A stretch of DNA of 64,000 nucleotides from a candidate division BRC1 bacterium HGW-BRC1-1 (GCA_002842095.1 PHCB01000008.1:62001-126000), one strand, 5' to 3'. Positions 45,175 through 54,883 are shown, numbered from the stretch's first letter. Made by a program: numbers and translations. Notes: generated from the letters alone by a model not told the origin.

Positions 45175-45903
45175 TTGACGGTGATTGAAGCGCGTCTGGT
45201 GAGCAAAGTTTACGAGACCGGCGACAGGCCCGTGCGCGTTCTGGAAGATTGGACGCAGGTCATTGAGCCGGGCAGTTTCATGGCGCTCGTCGGGCGCAGT
45301 GGAAGTGGCAAAACCACGCTGCTGAACATCGTGGGCGGGTTGGATCGTCCCACGTCGGGGCAAATTATGATCGATGGCCGACACCTCGAATCCATGAGCG
45401 ACGCCGAACTTTCCCTGTTTCGCAACGAAACGGTGGGGTTTGTGTTTCAAACCTTCTTTCTTCGCCCGCTGCGTTCCGCTTTGGAAAACGTCATTGTGCC
45501 TCTGCTCTTTTCCTCCAAGACATTGCGTGAGGCGCGGGCCTTGGGGCGGGAGGCCTTGGAGAAGGTGGGCTTGAACCATCTTGCCTCCACCCAGGTCCGC
45601 CGTCTCTCGGGCGGCCAGCGTCAGCGCGTCGCCGTTGCCCGTGCCATCGTTAATAAGCCGACCCTTTTGCTGGCCGACGAGCCGACAGGAAATCTCGATG
45701 GCGAAACCGCGTTGGAAATCTTCGAGTTGCTGCGTGATTACAATCTCAACCACAAGGCCACAGTCATGATGGTTACCCACGACCCCCTTGTGGAACGGTT
45801 CAACATTCCGCGCTTCACCATCGAAAATCGCAATCTCGTCCCATTGACCGATTCAATTCACGTTAATCGCAGCACCCGGTCTGCGGAAAGGCAGGAGTCC
45901 TGA
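45175..45903 (+). CDS. ABC transporter ATPase, MacB/LolD family
   Basis: A 242-residue nucleotide-binding subunit with Walker A GRSGSGKT (40-47), Q loop FVFQTFFL, signature LSGGQRQRVAVARA, Walker B LLLADEPTGNLD and His in VTHD. It matches the type VII exporter/lipoprotein-release class, which couples to FtsX-like permeases. No permease is adjacent; the orphan FtsX-type gene at 12797-14092 is a possible partner. TTG start with GGAGGG upstream. The stop shares a base with the next ATG (TGATG). Confidence 0.92.
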   Translation: MTVIEARLVSKVYETGDRPVRVLEDWTQVIEPGSFMALVGRSGSGKTTLLNIVGGLDRPTSGQIMIDGRHLESMSDAELSLFRNETVGFVFQTFFLRPLRSALENVIVPLLFSSKTLREARALGREALEKVGLNHLASTQVRRLSGGQRQRVAVARAIVNKPTLLLADEPTGNLDGETALEIFELLRDYNLNHKATVMMVTHDPLVERFNIPRFTIENRNLVPLTDSIHVNRSTRSAERQES

Positions 45904-47501
45904 TGTTTAATCTTATCATCACTAATGCAACGGTTGTCGATGGCTCGGGGGGGAAACCTTTCAAAGGTCACGTCGGCGTTCAGGGAGAGCGCGTTACGGC
46001 GTTGTCTAATGCGGAGAACGATTCTGAGAATCTGGAGAGCGCTGAAGCGGCCGTGCGCATTGATGCTGCGGGGCGCATGCTCACTCCCGGCTTCGTGGAT
46101 GTTCATGGTCACAGCGACATGAACGTTCTGGCCAATGCCAATGCCGAGTCCAAGTTGCGTCAGGGCATCACCACGGAGATCGTGGGAAATTGCGGGTACA
46201 GTGCCTTCCCGCTGCGCGGACAGTTTCTGGCCGATGAGCAGGAATCCAACAAGGATATCGGTATTGAGATTAACTGGCAGAACGTTGATGGTTATCTGAA
46301 TGCGTTGGCCGCAGTAAAACCGGCCATGAACATCGCTTCATTCGTGGGCCACTGCAATATACGCGGTAGCGTGATGGGATTTGAAGACCGGGTGCCTAGA
46401 TCCGATGAGATGAAAGCGATGCGTCGCGAAGTCGAAATCGCGATGGAAGCCGGAGCGCTGGGCCTTTCGACGGGCCTGATCTATTCGCCCGGTTATTTCG
46501 CTGATTCTGCCGAAGTCGTTGAGCTGCAGAAAGCGGCGGGGAAGGGCATCTACGCCTCTCACGTTCGCGGTGAGGGCGACACGTTGTTGGAAGCCGCCGA
46601 TGAGTTTATGGAAGTGGTGGAAGGGGCCGGGTGTCAGGGGCAGTTCAGTCACCTCAAGGCGTCGGCCCCGCGCAACTGGGGCAAGGTTTCCAAGGTTATC
46701 GATCAGGTTGAAGCGATTAACGAGCGCGGTGGCAATGTCCGTTTTGACAAGTATCCCTATGTCGCCTCGAGCACGGGGCTCGACTCGCTGCTGCCGCGTT
46801 GGGTGCGCGATGGTGGGCGCGAGCGCGCACTGGAAAGACTGGCCGATTCATCCCTCATGGATCGAATAATAAGCGAAGCGGCGGAGATGAACGAAGGGAA
46901 GGACGGATGGGATTCGGTCATTATATGCAGCGCGGGAAGCGACGCGTATAAGCCCTATCATGGTAAATCCATCGGTGAAATCGCTGTCGCGCGTGGCATG
47001 AAAACGGGCGAGGTCTTCATCGATATGCTGCTCAAGGGACGCATGCACACCTCTATCGCCAACTTCACCATGAATCAGGAAGAGACCGATTTGGTGCTGA
47101 CGCATCCTCTCGGAATGGTGTGCACGGATGCCGGTTGTCGTGCGCCTTACGGAGCGCTGCACCACGATTTCCCACATCCGCGGGCTTATGGGTCCTTCGG
47201 AAAATTCTTTCGCGATTATGTGAAGGAACGTTCCCTGATGAGCATTGAGGCTGCGGTGGCCAAGGTTTCGGGGCTGCCATGCGAAACGTTCGGACTTCGC
47301 AATCGGGGCAAAATCGCAGACGGATATTTCGCGGATCTCTTGCTGATTGACTGGCCGCGCTTCGAGGATCGTGCGACATTTGCCGACCCTCATCAATACT
47401 GCACGGGTCTGGATGCCATTGTGGTAAATGGTTGCCTGACGGTTTCCGGCGAGCAGCACACCGGAAACAGGGGCGGGCGGTTTTTGCGACGCGAGGGATG
47501 A
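45903..47501 (+). CDS. D-aminoacylase / N-acyl-D-amino-acid deacylase family amidohydrolase
   Basis: A 532-residue metal-dependent amidohydrolase. Family marks are ITNATVVDGSGGKPF, the metal motif PGFVDVHGHSD, EIVGNCGYSAFP, GLSTGLIYSPGYFA and SHLKASAPRNWGK, plus a C-terminal KIADGYFADLLLID. These enzymes hydrolyse N-acyl-D-amino acids or dipeptide-like compounds, including D-amino-acid cell-wall products. It closes the overlapping operon that contains a FemAB-like gene, so a cell-wall peptide substrate is an attractive inference. Confidence 0.9.
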   Translation: MFNLIITNATVVDGSGGKPFKGHVGVQGERVTALSNAENDSENLESAEAAVRIDAAGRMLTPGFVDVHGHSDMNVLANANAESKLRQGITTEIVGNCGYSAFPLRGQFLADEQESNKDIGIEINWQNVDGYLNALAAVKPAMNIASFVGHCNIRGSVMGFEDRVPRSDEMKAMRREVEIAMEAGALGLSTGLIYSPGYFADSAEVVELQKAAGKGIYASHVRGEGDTLLEAADEFMEVVEGAGCQGQFSHLKASAPRNWGKVSKVIDQVEAINERGGNVRFDKYPYVASSTGLDSLLPRWVRDGGRERALERLADSSLMDRIISEAAEMNEGKDGWDSVIICSAGSDAYKPYHGKSIGEIAVARGMKTGEVFIDMLLKGRMHTSIANFTMNQEETDLVLTHPLGMVCTDAGCRAPYGALHHDFPHPRAYGSFGKFFRDYVKERSLMSIEAAVAKVSGLPCETFGLRNRGKIADGYFADLLLIDWPRFEDRATFADPHQYCTGLDAIVVNGCLTVSGEQHTGNRGGRFLRREG

Positions 47502-47594
47502 CGCCCCGCATTTCCCATTGCGCTTGCCAACTAACCCCGTCTGGGTGACAACGTCCATCGAGACACCCATGTGAAGGATCGCAGGAGTATAGCC

Positions 47595-48614
47595 ATGCCT
47601 AAAGCAGTAACATACGAAGACGCCGGTGTCAGCATCCGCAAAGGTGATGAGGTTGTGGATTTTCTCCGCACCCGCAACAAATCCATCGGAGGTTTCAGTG
47701 GTTTGTTTCCGCTGAAAACCGCCGGTATGAAAAAACCGATGCTGGTCGCGTCGACCGACGGTGTCGGCACAAAATTGCTTGTCGCCAAAGAAGCGAAGGA
47801 CTGCTCGACCATTGGCATCGATCTGGTGGCCATGGTCATCAACGACCTCCTCGTGTGCGGTGCCAAACCGCTTTTCTTTCTCGATTATTATGCAACCAGC
47901 CGTTTGGACATACGCGAGGCCCGCGAGGTGTTGGAGGGAATTCTGAAGGGCTGCGAGATTGCAAAGTCGCCGCTGATCGGTGGCGAGACGGCGGAACTGC
48001 CGGGTCTCTATGCGCCCGGAGACTTCGATCTGGCCGGGTTTGGAATCGGTATCGTGGATGGGGCCAAAGCGATTGATGGCCGGACCATCGTTCCCGGCGA
48101 TCTGGTTTTCGGATTCGAATCCACGGGCATTCACAGCAACGGCTATTCTCTCGCCCGCCACGTGCTGCTCGACCGCGCCGGCATGTCGGTGAAAACCCGC
48201 GTGAAAGAGTTGAATTCCACATTGGGTGCGGCACTGTTGAAGCCCACGCGAATCTACACCGATCTGGCTGCGGCCCTCGTGAAGTCAAAGGCGGTGGTGA
48301 AGGGATTCGCCCACATAACCGGCGGAGGGATTCCGGGGAATTTGAACCGGGTTCTGCCCAAGAAGGTCGACGCGGTGGTCTATAAAAACCGTTGGGATAC
48401 CCCGCCCATTTTTAAGATGATCCAACGGCTTGGTCCGGTGGATTATCCGGAAATGTTGAAGACTTTCAACATGGGTATTGGCTTTATGGCCGTTGCCGCA
48501 CCTTCCGAGCAGAAACGCATTTTCAAGGCGGCCGAAGCGGCTGGTGATACTGTGCATCTGGTCGGTGAGATCGTAAAAGGAACGGGACGCGTGCGCGTTG
48601 AGGTTGAGGGCTGA
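47595..48614 (+). CDS. purM: Phosphoribosylformylglycinamidine cyclo-ligase
   Basis: AIR synthetase of de novo purine synthesis (339 residues). Marks include YEDAGVSIRKGDEVVDF, TDGVGTKLLVA, GIDLVAMVINDLLVCGA, GGETAELPG and the HITGGGIPGNL loop. AGGAG lies 8 bases before this ATG; an upstream in-frame start at 47571 is less likely. It is followed by purD, 70 bases on. Confidence 0.96.
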   Translation: MPKAVTYEDAGVSIRKGDEVVDFLRTRNKSIGGFSGLFPLKTAGMKKPMLVASTDGVGTKLLVAKEAKDCSTIGIDLVAMVINDLLVCGAKPLFFLDYYATSRLDIREAREVLEGILKGCEIAKSPLIGGETAELPGLYAPGDFDLAGFGIGIVDGAKAIDGRTIVPGDLVFGFESTGIHSNGYSLARHVLLDRAGMSVKTRVKELNSTLGAALLKPTRIYTDLAAALVKSKAVVKGFAHITGGGIPGNLNRVLPKKVDAVVYKNRWDTPPIFKMIQRLGPVDYPEMLKTFNMGIGFMAVAAPSEQKRIFKAAEAAGDTVHLVGEIVKGTGRVRVEVEG

Positions 48615-48685
48615 GTCGATCCGCGATTTATTTTTACGCTGATCGCCCGGGGGTAATGTCGAACCATCAGGATACTGAGGAAAAC

Positions 48686-49975
48686 GTGACGGATAAAAAG
48701 AAGATACTCGTAGTGGGCAGTGGCGGACGCGAACATGCCATTATTTGGAAGCTGCGCCAGAGCTCGCGACTGAAGGAAGTTTACTGTACTCCGGGAAATG
48801 CGGGCATTGCTCAGGAAGCGATTGTTTTTGACGCACCCTATGGCGATAATTTCTCAGAACTTATCCGTCGTGCGCGTAACCTTGGTATCGATTACACCAT
48901 CGTTGGACCCGAGGCCCCCCTGGCCGCCGGGATTGTGGACGCATTTGAGGCGGAGGGTCTGAAGGTGTTCGGCCCCTGCAAGGCGGGCGCGATGCTCGAG
49001 GCGAGCAAGTCTTTCGCGAAGGAATTCATGGAAGCGGCCCATATTCCCACGGCCGATTCTCAAACCTTTGAGGTCGCATCAGATGCCATTCGATATGCGA
49101 AAACCCTCGGTACGCCGCTGATCGTCAAGGCTGACGGACTCGCCGCCGGGAAGGGTGTTGTTATCGCCCGGACCCTCGAAGAAGCCGTTCACGCCATCAG
49201 GCATAATTTGGAAGAGCGCCAGTTCGGAGAGGCCAGCGCTCGCGTTGTCGTGGAGGAATTTCTGACGGGGGAGGAGGCCAGCATTCTCGCCTTCACCGAT
49301 GGCTATGTAATCCGTCCCCTCGCCAGTGCTCAGGACCACAAGGCGCTGAAGGACAATGATCTCGGCCCCAACACGGGGGGCATGGGGGCTTATTCTCCGG
49401 CTCCCATCGTTACCGAAGAATTGATGGAAGAAGTTAACGAAGTCGTTTTCCAGCCCTTGCAGGAGGAACTGCAAAAGCGGGGCATCCTTTATCGCGGGGT
49501 GATTTACGCTGGCATAATGATCACCGATGAAGGGTTGCGTGTGCTGGAATTCAACGCACGGTTTGGAGACCCTGAAACCCAAGTTATTCTGCCACGTCTT
49601 GAAAACGATCTTATTGATCTTGTGGAGGCCGTCTGCGAAGGAACGCTGAACGAGCATGAACTACGATGGACCGACGACACGGCTGTGTGTGTGGTGATGG
49701 CCGCCGGAGGTTATCCGGAACACCCGCTAAAGGGAGCCCCCATTTCGGGCCTTGAAGAGGTGCGTTACGACGACCGAGCCATGGTGTTCCATGCCGGAAC
49801 TACTTTTGATGGCAATGACGTGGTGGTGTCGGGAGGTCGTGTGCTGGGAGTAACCGCCGTGGGCCGTTCGCTGCCGCGAGCCATGGACTCGGTTTATCGT
49901 GAAGTGGAACGCATTCGTTTCGAGGGGGCCCAATACCGACGCGATATAGGTCGCAAGGGCCTCGCGAGGCTCTGA
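48686..49975 (+). CDS. purD: Phosphoribosylamine-glycine ligase
   Basis: GAR synthetase of purine synthesis, a 429-residue ATP-grasp enzyme. It has KILVVGSGGREHA, VGPEAPLAAGIVD, KADGLAAGKGV, DLGPNTGGMGAYSP and EFNARFGDPETQ. The GTG start is preferred because GAGGAAAAC precedes it and it matches the usual short N-terminus; an ATG at 48656 would add ten residues. It lies in a purM-purD pair. Confidence 0.95.
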   Translation: MTDKKKILVVGSGGREHAIIWKLRQSSRLKEVYCTPGNAGIAQEAIVFDAPYGDNFSELIRRARNLGIDYTIVGPEAPLAAGIVDAFEAEGLKVFGPCKAGAMLEASKSFAKEFMEAAHIPTADSQTFEVASDAIRYAKTLGTPLIVKADGLAAGKGVVIARTLEEAVHAIRHNLEERQFGEASARVVVEEFLTGEEASILAFTDGYVIRPLASAQDHKALKDNDLGPNTGGMGAYSPAPIVTEELMEEVNEVVFQPLQEELQKRGILYRGVIYAGIMITDEGLRVLEFNARFGDPETQVILPRLENDLIDLVEAVCEGTLNEHELRWTDDTAVCVVMAAGGYPEHPLKGAPISGLEEVRYDDRAMVFHAGTTFDGNDVVVSGGRVLGVTAVGRSLPRAMDSVYREVERIRFEGAQYRRDIGRKGLARL

Positions 49976-49989
49976 GACAAGCCCGTCCC

Positions 49990-51435
49990 ATGCATTCCAT
50001 CGCCGCCATGATTATGAATCACGCCTCATCGCGCAAAGTTGATTACGCCGATGTCCGCGTGATTCGCCGGACCACAGAGTCGATTTCCGTGCGTAACGAA
50101 ATCCCGGAAAGCGTGGAGGTCAGTGAGACTTTTGGTGTGGGCGTGCGGGTGTTTGTGGATGGGCGTTGGGGGTTCGCCGCCACGGATGACATCGTTCACG
50201 ACCGTCTGGATGGATTGGTTGAGCGGGCGATTTTGGGAGCGAAAGCAGCAGCTGTAGCGGGCGGGCCCAAGGAGCATTTCGATCCACCGCCTGCGGTGAC
50301 CGCAACCCATGCGTCGTTTTGTGAAGTTGATCCGCAAAGCGTTTCGCTGGAAGAAAAGTTGTCGATGCTGACCGCCTGCACCCGCATCATGGGTGGGGAA
50401 AAGTCGGTGGAACAGTGCGAGGCAACCATGGACGCCTGGCACGAAGTTAAGGTTTTTTACAGCACACTGGGCAGCCAGATCGAGCAGTCCTCAACAGTTT
50501 GCGGGGCGGGTATTTCCGCGGGAGCCCTTGCCCGCGGGGACATGCAGGTGCGCTCCTATCCGAACTCATTTCGGGGGAATTTCGCCCGCGCCGGTTATGA
50601 ATTCATCGACGCCATGCGGCTTGATGATAACGCTGCGCAAACTGCGGCTGAGGCCGCTGCGCTGCTCCGAGCGCCCATGTGCCCCGATCTTCCCGAGGCT
50701 GACCTCATCATTGGAGGCAGCCAGCTTGCCCTCCAAATTCATGAGAGCGTTGGCCATGCCATTGAGTTTGACCGGATTCTCGGTTACGAAGCCTCGTTCG
50801 CCGGGACTTCATTTCTGCAACCCTCTGATGTCGGCCACCGGATTTACGGGGCACCCATCATGAACGTCACGGCTGATGCCACACTGCCTCACGGCCTGGG
50901 TTCGTTCCACTACGATGACGACGGCTACCTGTCAGTTCGCGATGTGATTGTGGATTCGGGCCGGCTGGTGGGCGTTCTGACCAGCGCGGGTATCGCCCAC
51001 GTGCTGGACCGGCGCAGCAACGCCTGCATGCGGGCAGAAGGATGGAATCATTTCCCGATCATCCGCATGACGAATGTGAATCTCGAACCCGGAGAAGCGG
51101 GATCGCTGGAAGACCTCATCGCTGACACCTCCCATGGCTATCTCCTCGAGACCAACAAGAGCTGGTCCATCGATGACAAACGACTGAACTTCCAGTTCGC
51201 CACCGAACTTGCGGTGGAGATTCGTGACGGTAAGCGCGGTCGCCTTTTTCGCAATCCCATTTACAGCGGAATGACCCCGGCTTTCTGGGCGTCATGCGAT
51301 GCCATTTGCGGCCCGTCTGAATGGCAGTTGTGGGGCGTGACCAATTGCGGCAAGGGCGAGCCCATGCAGGTCGCCCAGGTTTCGCACGGTTGCGCTCCGG
51401 CTCGTTTTCGCAAGCAACGTCTGTGGGGTGCATGA
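49990..51435 (+). CDS. tldD: TldD-family metalloprotease
   Basis: A 481-residue zinc peptidase subunit. The metal motif HESVGH (about residue 251, in LALQIHESVGHAIEFD) is the HExxxH of active TldD. A C-terminal CGKGEP...VSHGCAPARF segment is also typical. TldD/TldE heterodimers degrade unfolded peptides and process modified peptides such as microcin B17. No RiPP precursor or cyclase gene is visible nearby. The TldE partner follows after four bases. Confidence 0.93.
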   Translation: MHSIAAMIMNHASSRKVDYADVRVIRRTTESISVRNEIPESVEVSETFGVGVRVFVDGRWGFAATDDIVHDRLDGLVERAILGAKAAAVAGGPKEHFDPPPAVTATHASFCEVDPQSVSLEEKLSMLTACTRIMGGEKSVEQCEATMDAWHEVKVFYSTLGSQIEQSSTVCGAGISAGALARGDMQVRSYPNSFRGNFARAGYEFIDAMRLDDNAAQTAAEAAALLRAPMCPDLPEADLIIGGSQLALQIHESVGHAIEFDRILGYEASFAGTSFLQPSDVGHRIYGAPIMNVTADATLPHGLGSFHYDDDGYLSVRDVIVDSGRLVGVLTSAGIAHVLDRRSNACMRAEGWNHFPIIRMTNVNLEPGEAGSLEDLIADTSHGYLLETNKSWSIDDKRLNFQFATELAVEIRDGKRGRLFRNPIYSGMTPAFWASCDAICGPSEWQLWGVTNCGKGEPMQVAQVSHGCAPARFRKQRLWGA

Positions 51436-51438
51436 ACC

Positions 51439-52776
51439 ATGGTCATTGCGCGCACGGTTAATATGCTCCACGCCATACTGGAACAGGCCCGCGGTTTCGA
51501 TGATGTGGAACTGCTGTTAAGCAAAGGGAACGATGCCCTCACGCGATTCATGAACAACCATGTGCATCAGAGCACCGAGGTCGCGTGGCGAAACCTGCGC
51601 ATTCGCGTATTGCTCGATGGTCGCAGCGGCGTTGTGGAAACGGATCGGCTCGACCAGGATTCGCTGGCCGCGGCTATCGAGCGTGCGGGTGAAATAGCCC
51701 GGGCGCAGCCTGCTCCCGAAACGCCCGCACAGCTTGAGGCCAGCAGGCCCATGGCCGACTCCACAGCCTGGCATGAAACCACTGCCGCCGCGATGGCGTT
51801 CGACCGCGCGCGAATCGTGCAGCAGCTTGGAGATCTCGCGAGACCGAAAGGCGCGACTTTTTCAGGCGCGATTTCCACCAGTGAAAAGACCACCTGCATT
51901 GTGAACACGCGCGGCACGGAGGCTTATCAGGAATCAACTCAGGCGGAATTGAATCTGCTGGCCCAGCGGGGGGAGCTGTCGGGTTATTCCTACTGGATCG
52001 GTGGCGATATTTCTGCACTGCCACTCAACGATTTGGCGGACGAAGCATTATCGCTCACGGCGGCTGAAGCGGTGCTCCAACGGCTTGAACCTGGCGTTTA
52101 TCCCGTGGTGCTGGATCACTACGCCGCCGGGATGATGATCGGCTATCTGGGGTACATGGGCTTCGGCGCGAAGCAGTATCTCGAAGGACGATCGTTTATG
52201 ACGCGTCGCATGGGCAAGCGCGTTGCCTCCACCCGCATAACGATTCGCGATGACGCTCGAAACCCCTCGGGGCTTTCTTCGATGTTCGATGGCGAAGGCG
52301 TTGTGCGCCGACCCGTCGATCTGATTCAGGCGGGAGTTGCGGTGGGCGTGGTGACCGATAGCGTCTCTGCCCGGGCGTTGGAACTGAAGAACAGCGGCCA
52401 TGCGTTTCCCATGCCCAATAGCGAAGGGCCGGCAGCGTCGCATCTTTTTGTGGAGCCGGGCAAATCCACACTGCCACGAATGATTGGTTCCATCAAACGT
52501 GGAATTTACGTGCGCAAGTTTCACTACGTGAATGTAGTTGATCCCATGACTTCTCTCATTACGGGCATGACAAAGGACGGCACTTTCCTCATTGAGGAGG
52601 GCAAACTGGTTCGTCCCCTGAGTAATCTGCGTTTCACTCAAGACGTCCTCGGCGCGTTGAAAAGCTGCTCTGCTCTTTCTTCGGCATCGCGTCTGGTTGA
52701 GGGCGTTTATGGACCGGTGCATTCACCGGCGATGCTGATCAAAAAATTTCATTTTACGGGAGTGGGCGAGGAATGA
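51439..52776 (+). CDS. tldE: TldE/PmbA-family partner subunit
   Basis: A 445-residue protein homologous in layout to TldD but without the HExxxH zinc site. The equivalent region reads LDHYAAGMMIGYLGYMGF, as expected of the non-catalytic TldE/PmbA partner. The C-terminal half has the RDDARNPSGLSSMFDGEGV block of the family. It would complete a TldDE protease. Its stop overlaps the start of the solute-binding lipoprotein (ATGA), an unexpected coupling. Confidence 0.92.
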   Translation: MVIARTVNMLHAILEQARGFDDVELLLSKGNDALTRFMNNHVHQSTEVAWRNLRIRVLLDGRSGVVETDRLDQDSLAAAIERAGEIARAQPAPETPAQLEASRPMADSTAWHETTAAAMAFDRARIVQQLGDLARPKGATFSGAISTSEKTTCIVNTRGTEAYQESTQAELNLLAQRGELSGYSYWIGGDISALPLNDLADEALSLTAAEAVLQRLEPGVYPVVLDHYAAGMMIGYLGYMGFGAKQYLEGRSFMTRRMGKRVASTRITIRDDARNPSGLSSMFDGEGVVRRPVDLIQAGVAVGVVTDSVSARALELKNSGHAFPMPNSEGPAASHLFVEPGKSTLPRMIGSIKRGIYVRKFHYVNVVDPMTSLITGMTKDGTFLIEEGKLVRPLSNLRFTQDVLGALKSCSALSSASRLVEGVYGPVHSPAMLIKKFHFTGVGEE

Positions 52777-54797
52777 GGCTTACTCATCTTGCGGTTCTGG
52801 CCGCTGCAACGCTTCTTCTCGCAAGTTGCAAAGAACAACTGAATCCTCACAAGGCGCCCGAGGCAGATGCCGATCTTGTGGTCCTGTTGAATGCTTCCAA
52901 GGCCAGAAACTCTCAGCCGGATTTGGCTTCGGCCTCCAAAAAAGTTGTTCTCTCCATCAATAATTATCCGGGCGCCAATGAACCGTTGGAGCAGGATGTG
53001 GTGCAACGGGAATTCGAAGCGTTTGAAAAGGCGAACCCGAACATTCGCATCGAATTCAGCACCTGGCGTTTTACACCCGAGAGCTTTTTCGAGCGCGCCC
53101 AGAACCGTATGCTGACCGACATCGTCGAGGTTAATGCGGCACAGATTCCTGCCATCATTGATTTGAATTACGCGGCCGACATTACCGACCTGATTACGGT
53201 TGAGCCGGAATATGGGAACATCAATCCGCAGGTGATGGAGTTTCTTGCCCGCGATTCTCGCGTCTATGGGGTCCCCATCGAGTTGAACACGATGGCACTT
53301 TTTTATAACCGCAAGATTTTCGACGGAACCGCGTCTGCCACCGCAACCACAGCCACCGTTAGCCCCTCTGCCAAGAAAGGCAAAGGGGCCGATGGCGATC
53401 CTCGCGATTATCTGGTCACCGATTTTCCCGATCCACCAGCAAGGGAATTAACCCAATTCTGGCCATTCCGGCGAAAAGGTCAGCAGAGTCAGGAACAGCA
53501 AGAGGCTTCACGGCAAAACCAGACACAACCTCTGCGGCCCGATGGGCGTTATCCTCAGCCGGTGCGTCGCACCCGCGGCGAGGAATCGGTGCGCGACTAT
53601 TACAACCTGCCAAATCAACCCGGAGCGCGCAACACTGCGCCGGGAAGTTACTACGACACGCAACAGTACTCGACCGACCCCCGTGCCCCTCGGCGTCCTG
53701 CAGACGGCAGATCGATTGACGATGACATAGCGCAGCCTGAAGGGGAAGAATCCATACAGCCCTCCTCTGCGTCTGGCTCAAAGCAGCGTCGCACAATCGA
53801 GGACGATATTCTCACGACTGGTGATGAAACCTTTCTCGCTGAAAGTGGCGAACCTAGGCGCGACGCAAACGAGACAACCATTGTTTTGTCCACCGGTGCC
53901 CCATCCACCTGGGTGGAGTTCGTCCGTCTGGCAGTGAAACACACCAACCACGCCGGACTCGGCGTCTTCGGTTATGCACCGGTCATGTTTGCTGAAGGTG
54001 GAGGACGGGAATTTTCGCAGTGGGGTGTGCAGGCCGGCCTTCAGATTGCCGCTGCATCGGGTGATGTAATGTCGCTGGATGTGAACACGAGCACTGCCGC
54101 AGAAGTCACCCAGTTCCTCAAAGATCTGCGTTGGCGTTATGACGTAACGCCGCCCATCGACCGTTGCTATGCGGACAACGTGGTGCGGATGTTCGGTGAG
54201 GGGCGCGTGGCCATGTGCATGCTCCCCGCGAATGCAGAAACCATCCGCCGACTTCTTCGTCTCGGCATGCCCCTCGATGCCATTGGCATTGCCCCATTGC
54301 CGCAGGGACCGAAAAACCGCAAACATCTTGCCTCTGGAAAATGTCTCATCATCAACGCCCAGCTTGATCGGGAAAAACGTGCGGCAGCGGTAAAATGGCT
54401 CATGTTCAAAATGAACCCGGAAACCTTCAAGGCCCGGCAGCAATATTATTATCGCGAACAGGAAATGACCGGCGGACCCACGGTGCCCTTGTTCCGAAAG
54501 CCCGTTCAGGATGCTCTTTATCAGAGCACCCGACCTTATCGCACGCTGCCCCTCTATGCCGATTACGAGCGGGAGGTGGCCGGTTTCATCACACCGGAAC
54601 CCGGTTTCTTCACCGAGCAACTTTATGCTGCCATTGCAACCGATGTGCGCCCCATCGTGGCTCAGAAAAACTCGGTTCCTGAAACCGCCATTGTTAACGT
54701 GGCGTCAGATTTCAAAGCGAAGTATCTAAGCGACGCCCCATCTCGCACCGGCCTGCAACGCTATCTTGATCGGCTCGCAGAATTTGCCCGCCAATAA
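52773..54797 (+). CDS. Extracellular solute-binding lipoprotein with large disordered insert
   Basis: A 674-residue lipoprotein (lipobox LLASC, Cys19) of the family 1 (sugar/MalE-like) binding proteins. The N-lobe runs to YGVPIELNTMALFYNRKIFD (about 165-184). There the usual short link to PSTWVEFVRLAVKH (378-390) is replaced by about 190 residues rich in Arg, Gln, Pro, Asp and Ser, without predicted structure. The C-lobe (380-674) is normal. No permease genes adjoin it, so a transporter partner must be elsewhere, or the protein has another role. ATGA overlap with tldE. Confidence 0.85.
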   Translation: MRLTHLAVLAAATLLLASCKEQLNPHKAPEADADLVVLLNASKARNSQPDLASASKKVVLSINNYPGANEPLEQDVVQREFEAFEKANPNIRIEFSTWRFTPESFFERAQNRMLTDIVEVNAAQIPAIIDLNYAADITDLITVEPEYGNINPQVMEFLARDSRVYGVPIELNTMALFYNRKIFDGTASATATTATVSPSAKKGKGADGDPRDYLVTDFPDPPARELTQFWPFRRKGQQSQEQQEASRQNQTQPLRPDGRYPQPVRRTRGEESVRDYYNLPNQPGARNTAPGSYYDTQQYSTDPRAPRRPADGRSIDDDIAQPEGEESIQPSSASGSKQRRTIEDDILTTGDETFLAESGEPRRDANETTIVLSTGAPSTWVEFVRLAVKHTNHAGLGVFGYAPVMFAEGGGREFSQWGVQAGLQIAAASGDVMSLDVNTSTAAEVTQFLKDLRWRYDVTPPIDRCYADNVVRMFGEGRVAMCMLPANAETIRRLLRLGMPLDAIGIAPLPQGPKNRKHLASGKCLIINAQLDREKRAAAVKWLMFKMNPETFKARQQYYYREQEMTGGPTVPLFRKPVQDALYQSTRPYRTLPLYADYEREVAGFITPEPGFFTEQLYAAIATDVRPIVAQKNSVPETAIVNVASDFKAKYLSDAPSRTGLQRYLDRLAEFARQ

Positions 54798-54883
54798 AAC
54801 TTACGTTACTATCAGGCCTCCATCCATGGGCCGTGAGACCAATACGTTGACATGGTGCAATCCCTCGAAAAAGCTGGACCTCA

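Noticed and set aside
46848..48161. 437-codon open frame on the minus strand
   Set aside because: It lies antisense to the clear D-aminoacylase and purM genes, has low-complexity His/Arg-rich translation and no domain; a shadow frame.
49990..54797. RiPP biosynthesis cluster around TldD/TldE
   Set aside because: No precursor peptide, cyclodehydratase or radical-SAM gene was seen; TldDE also occurs as general peptidase.
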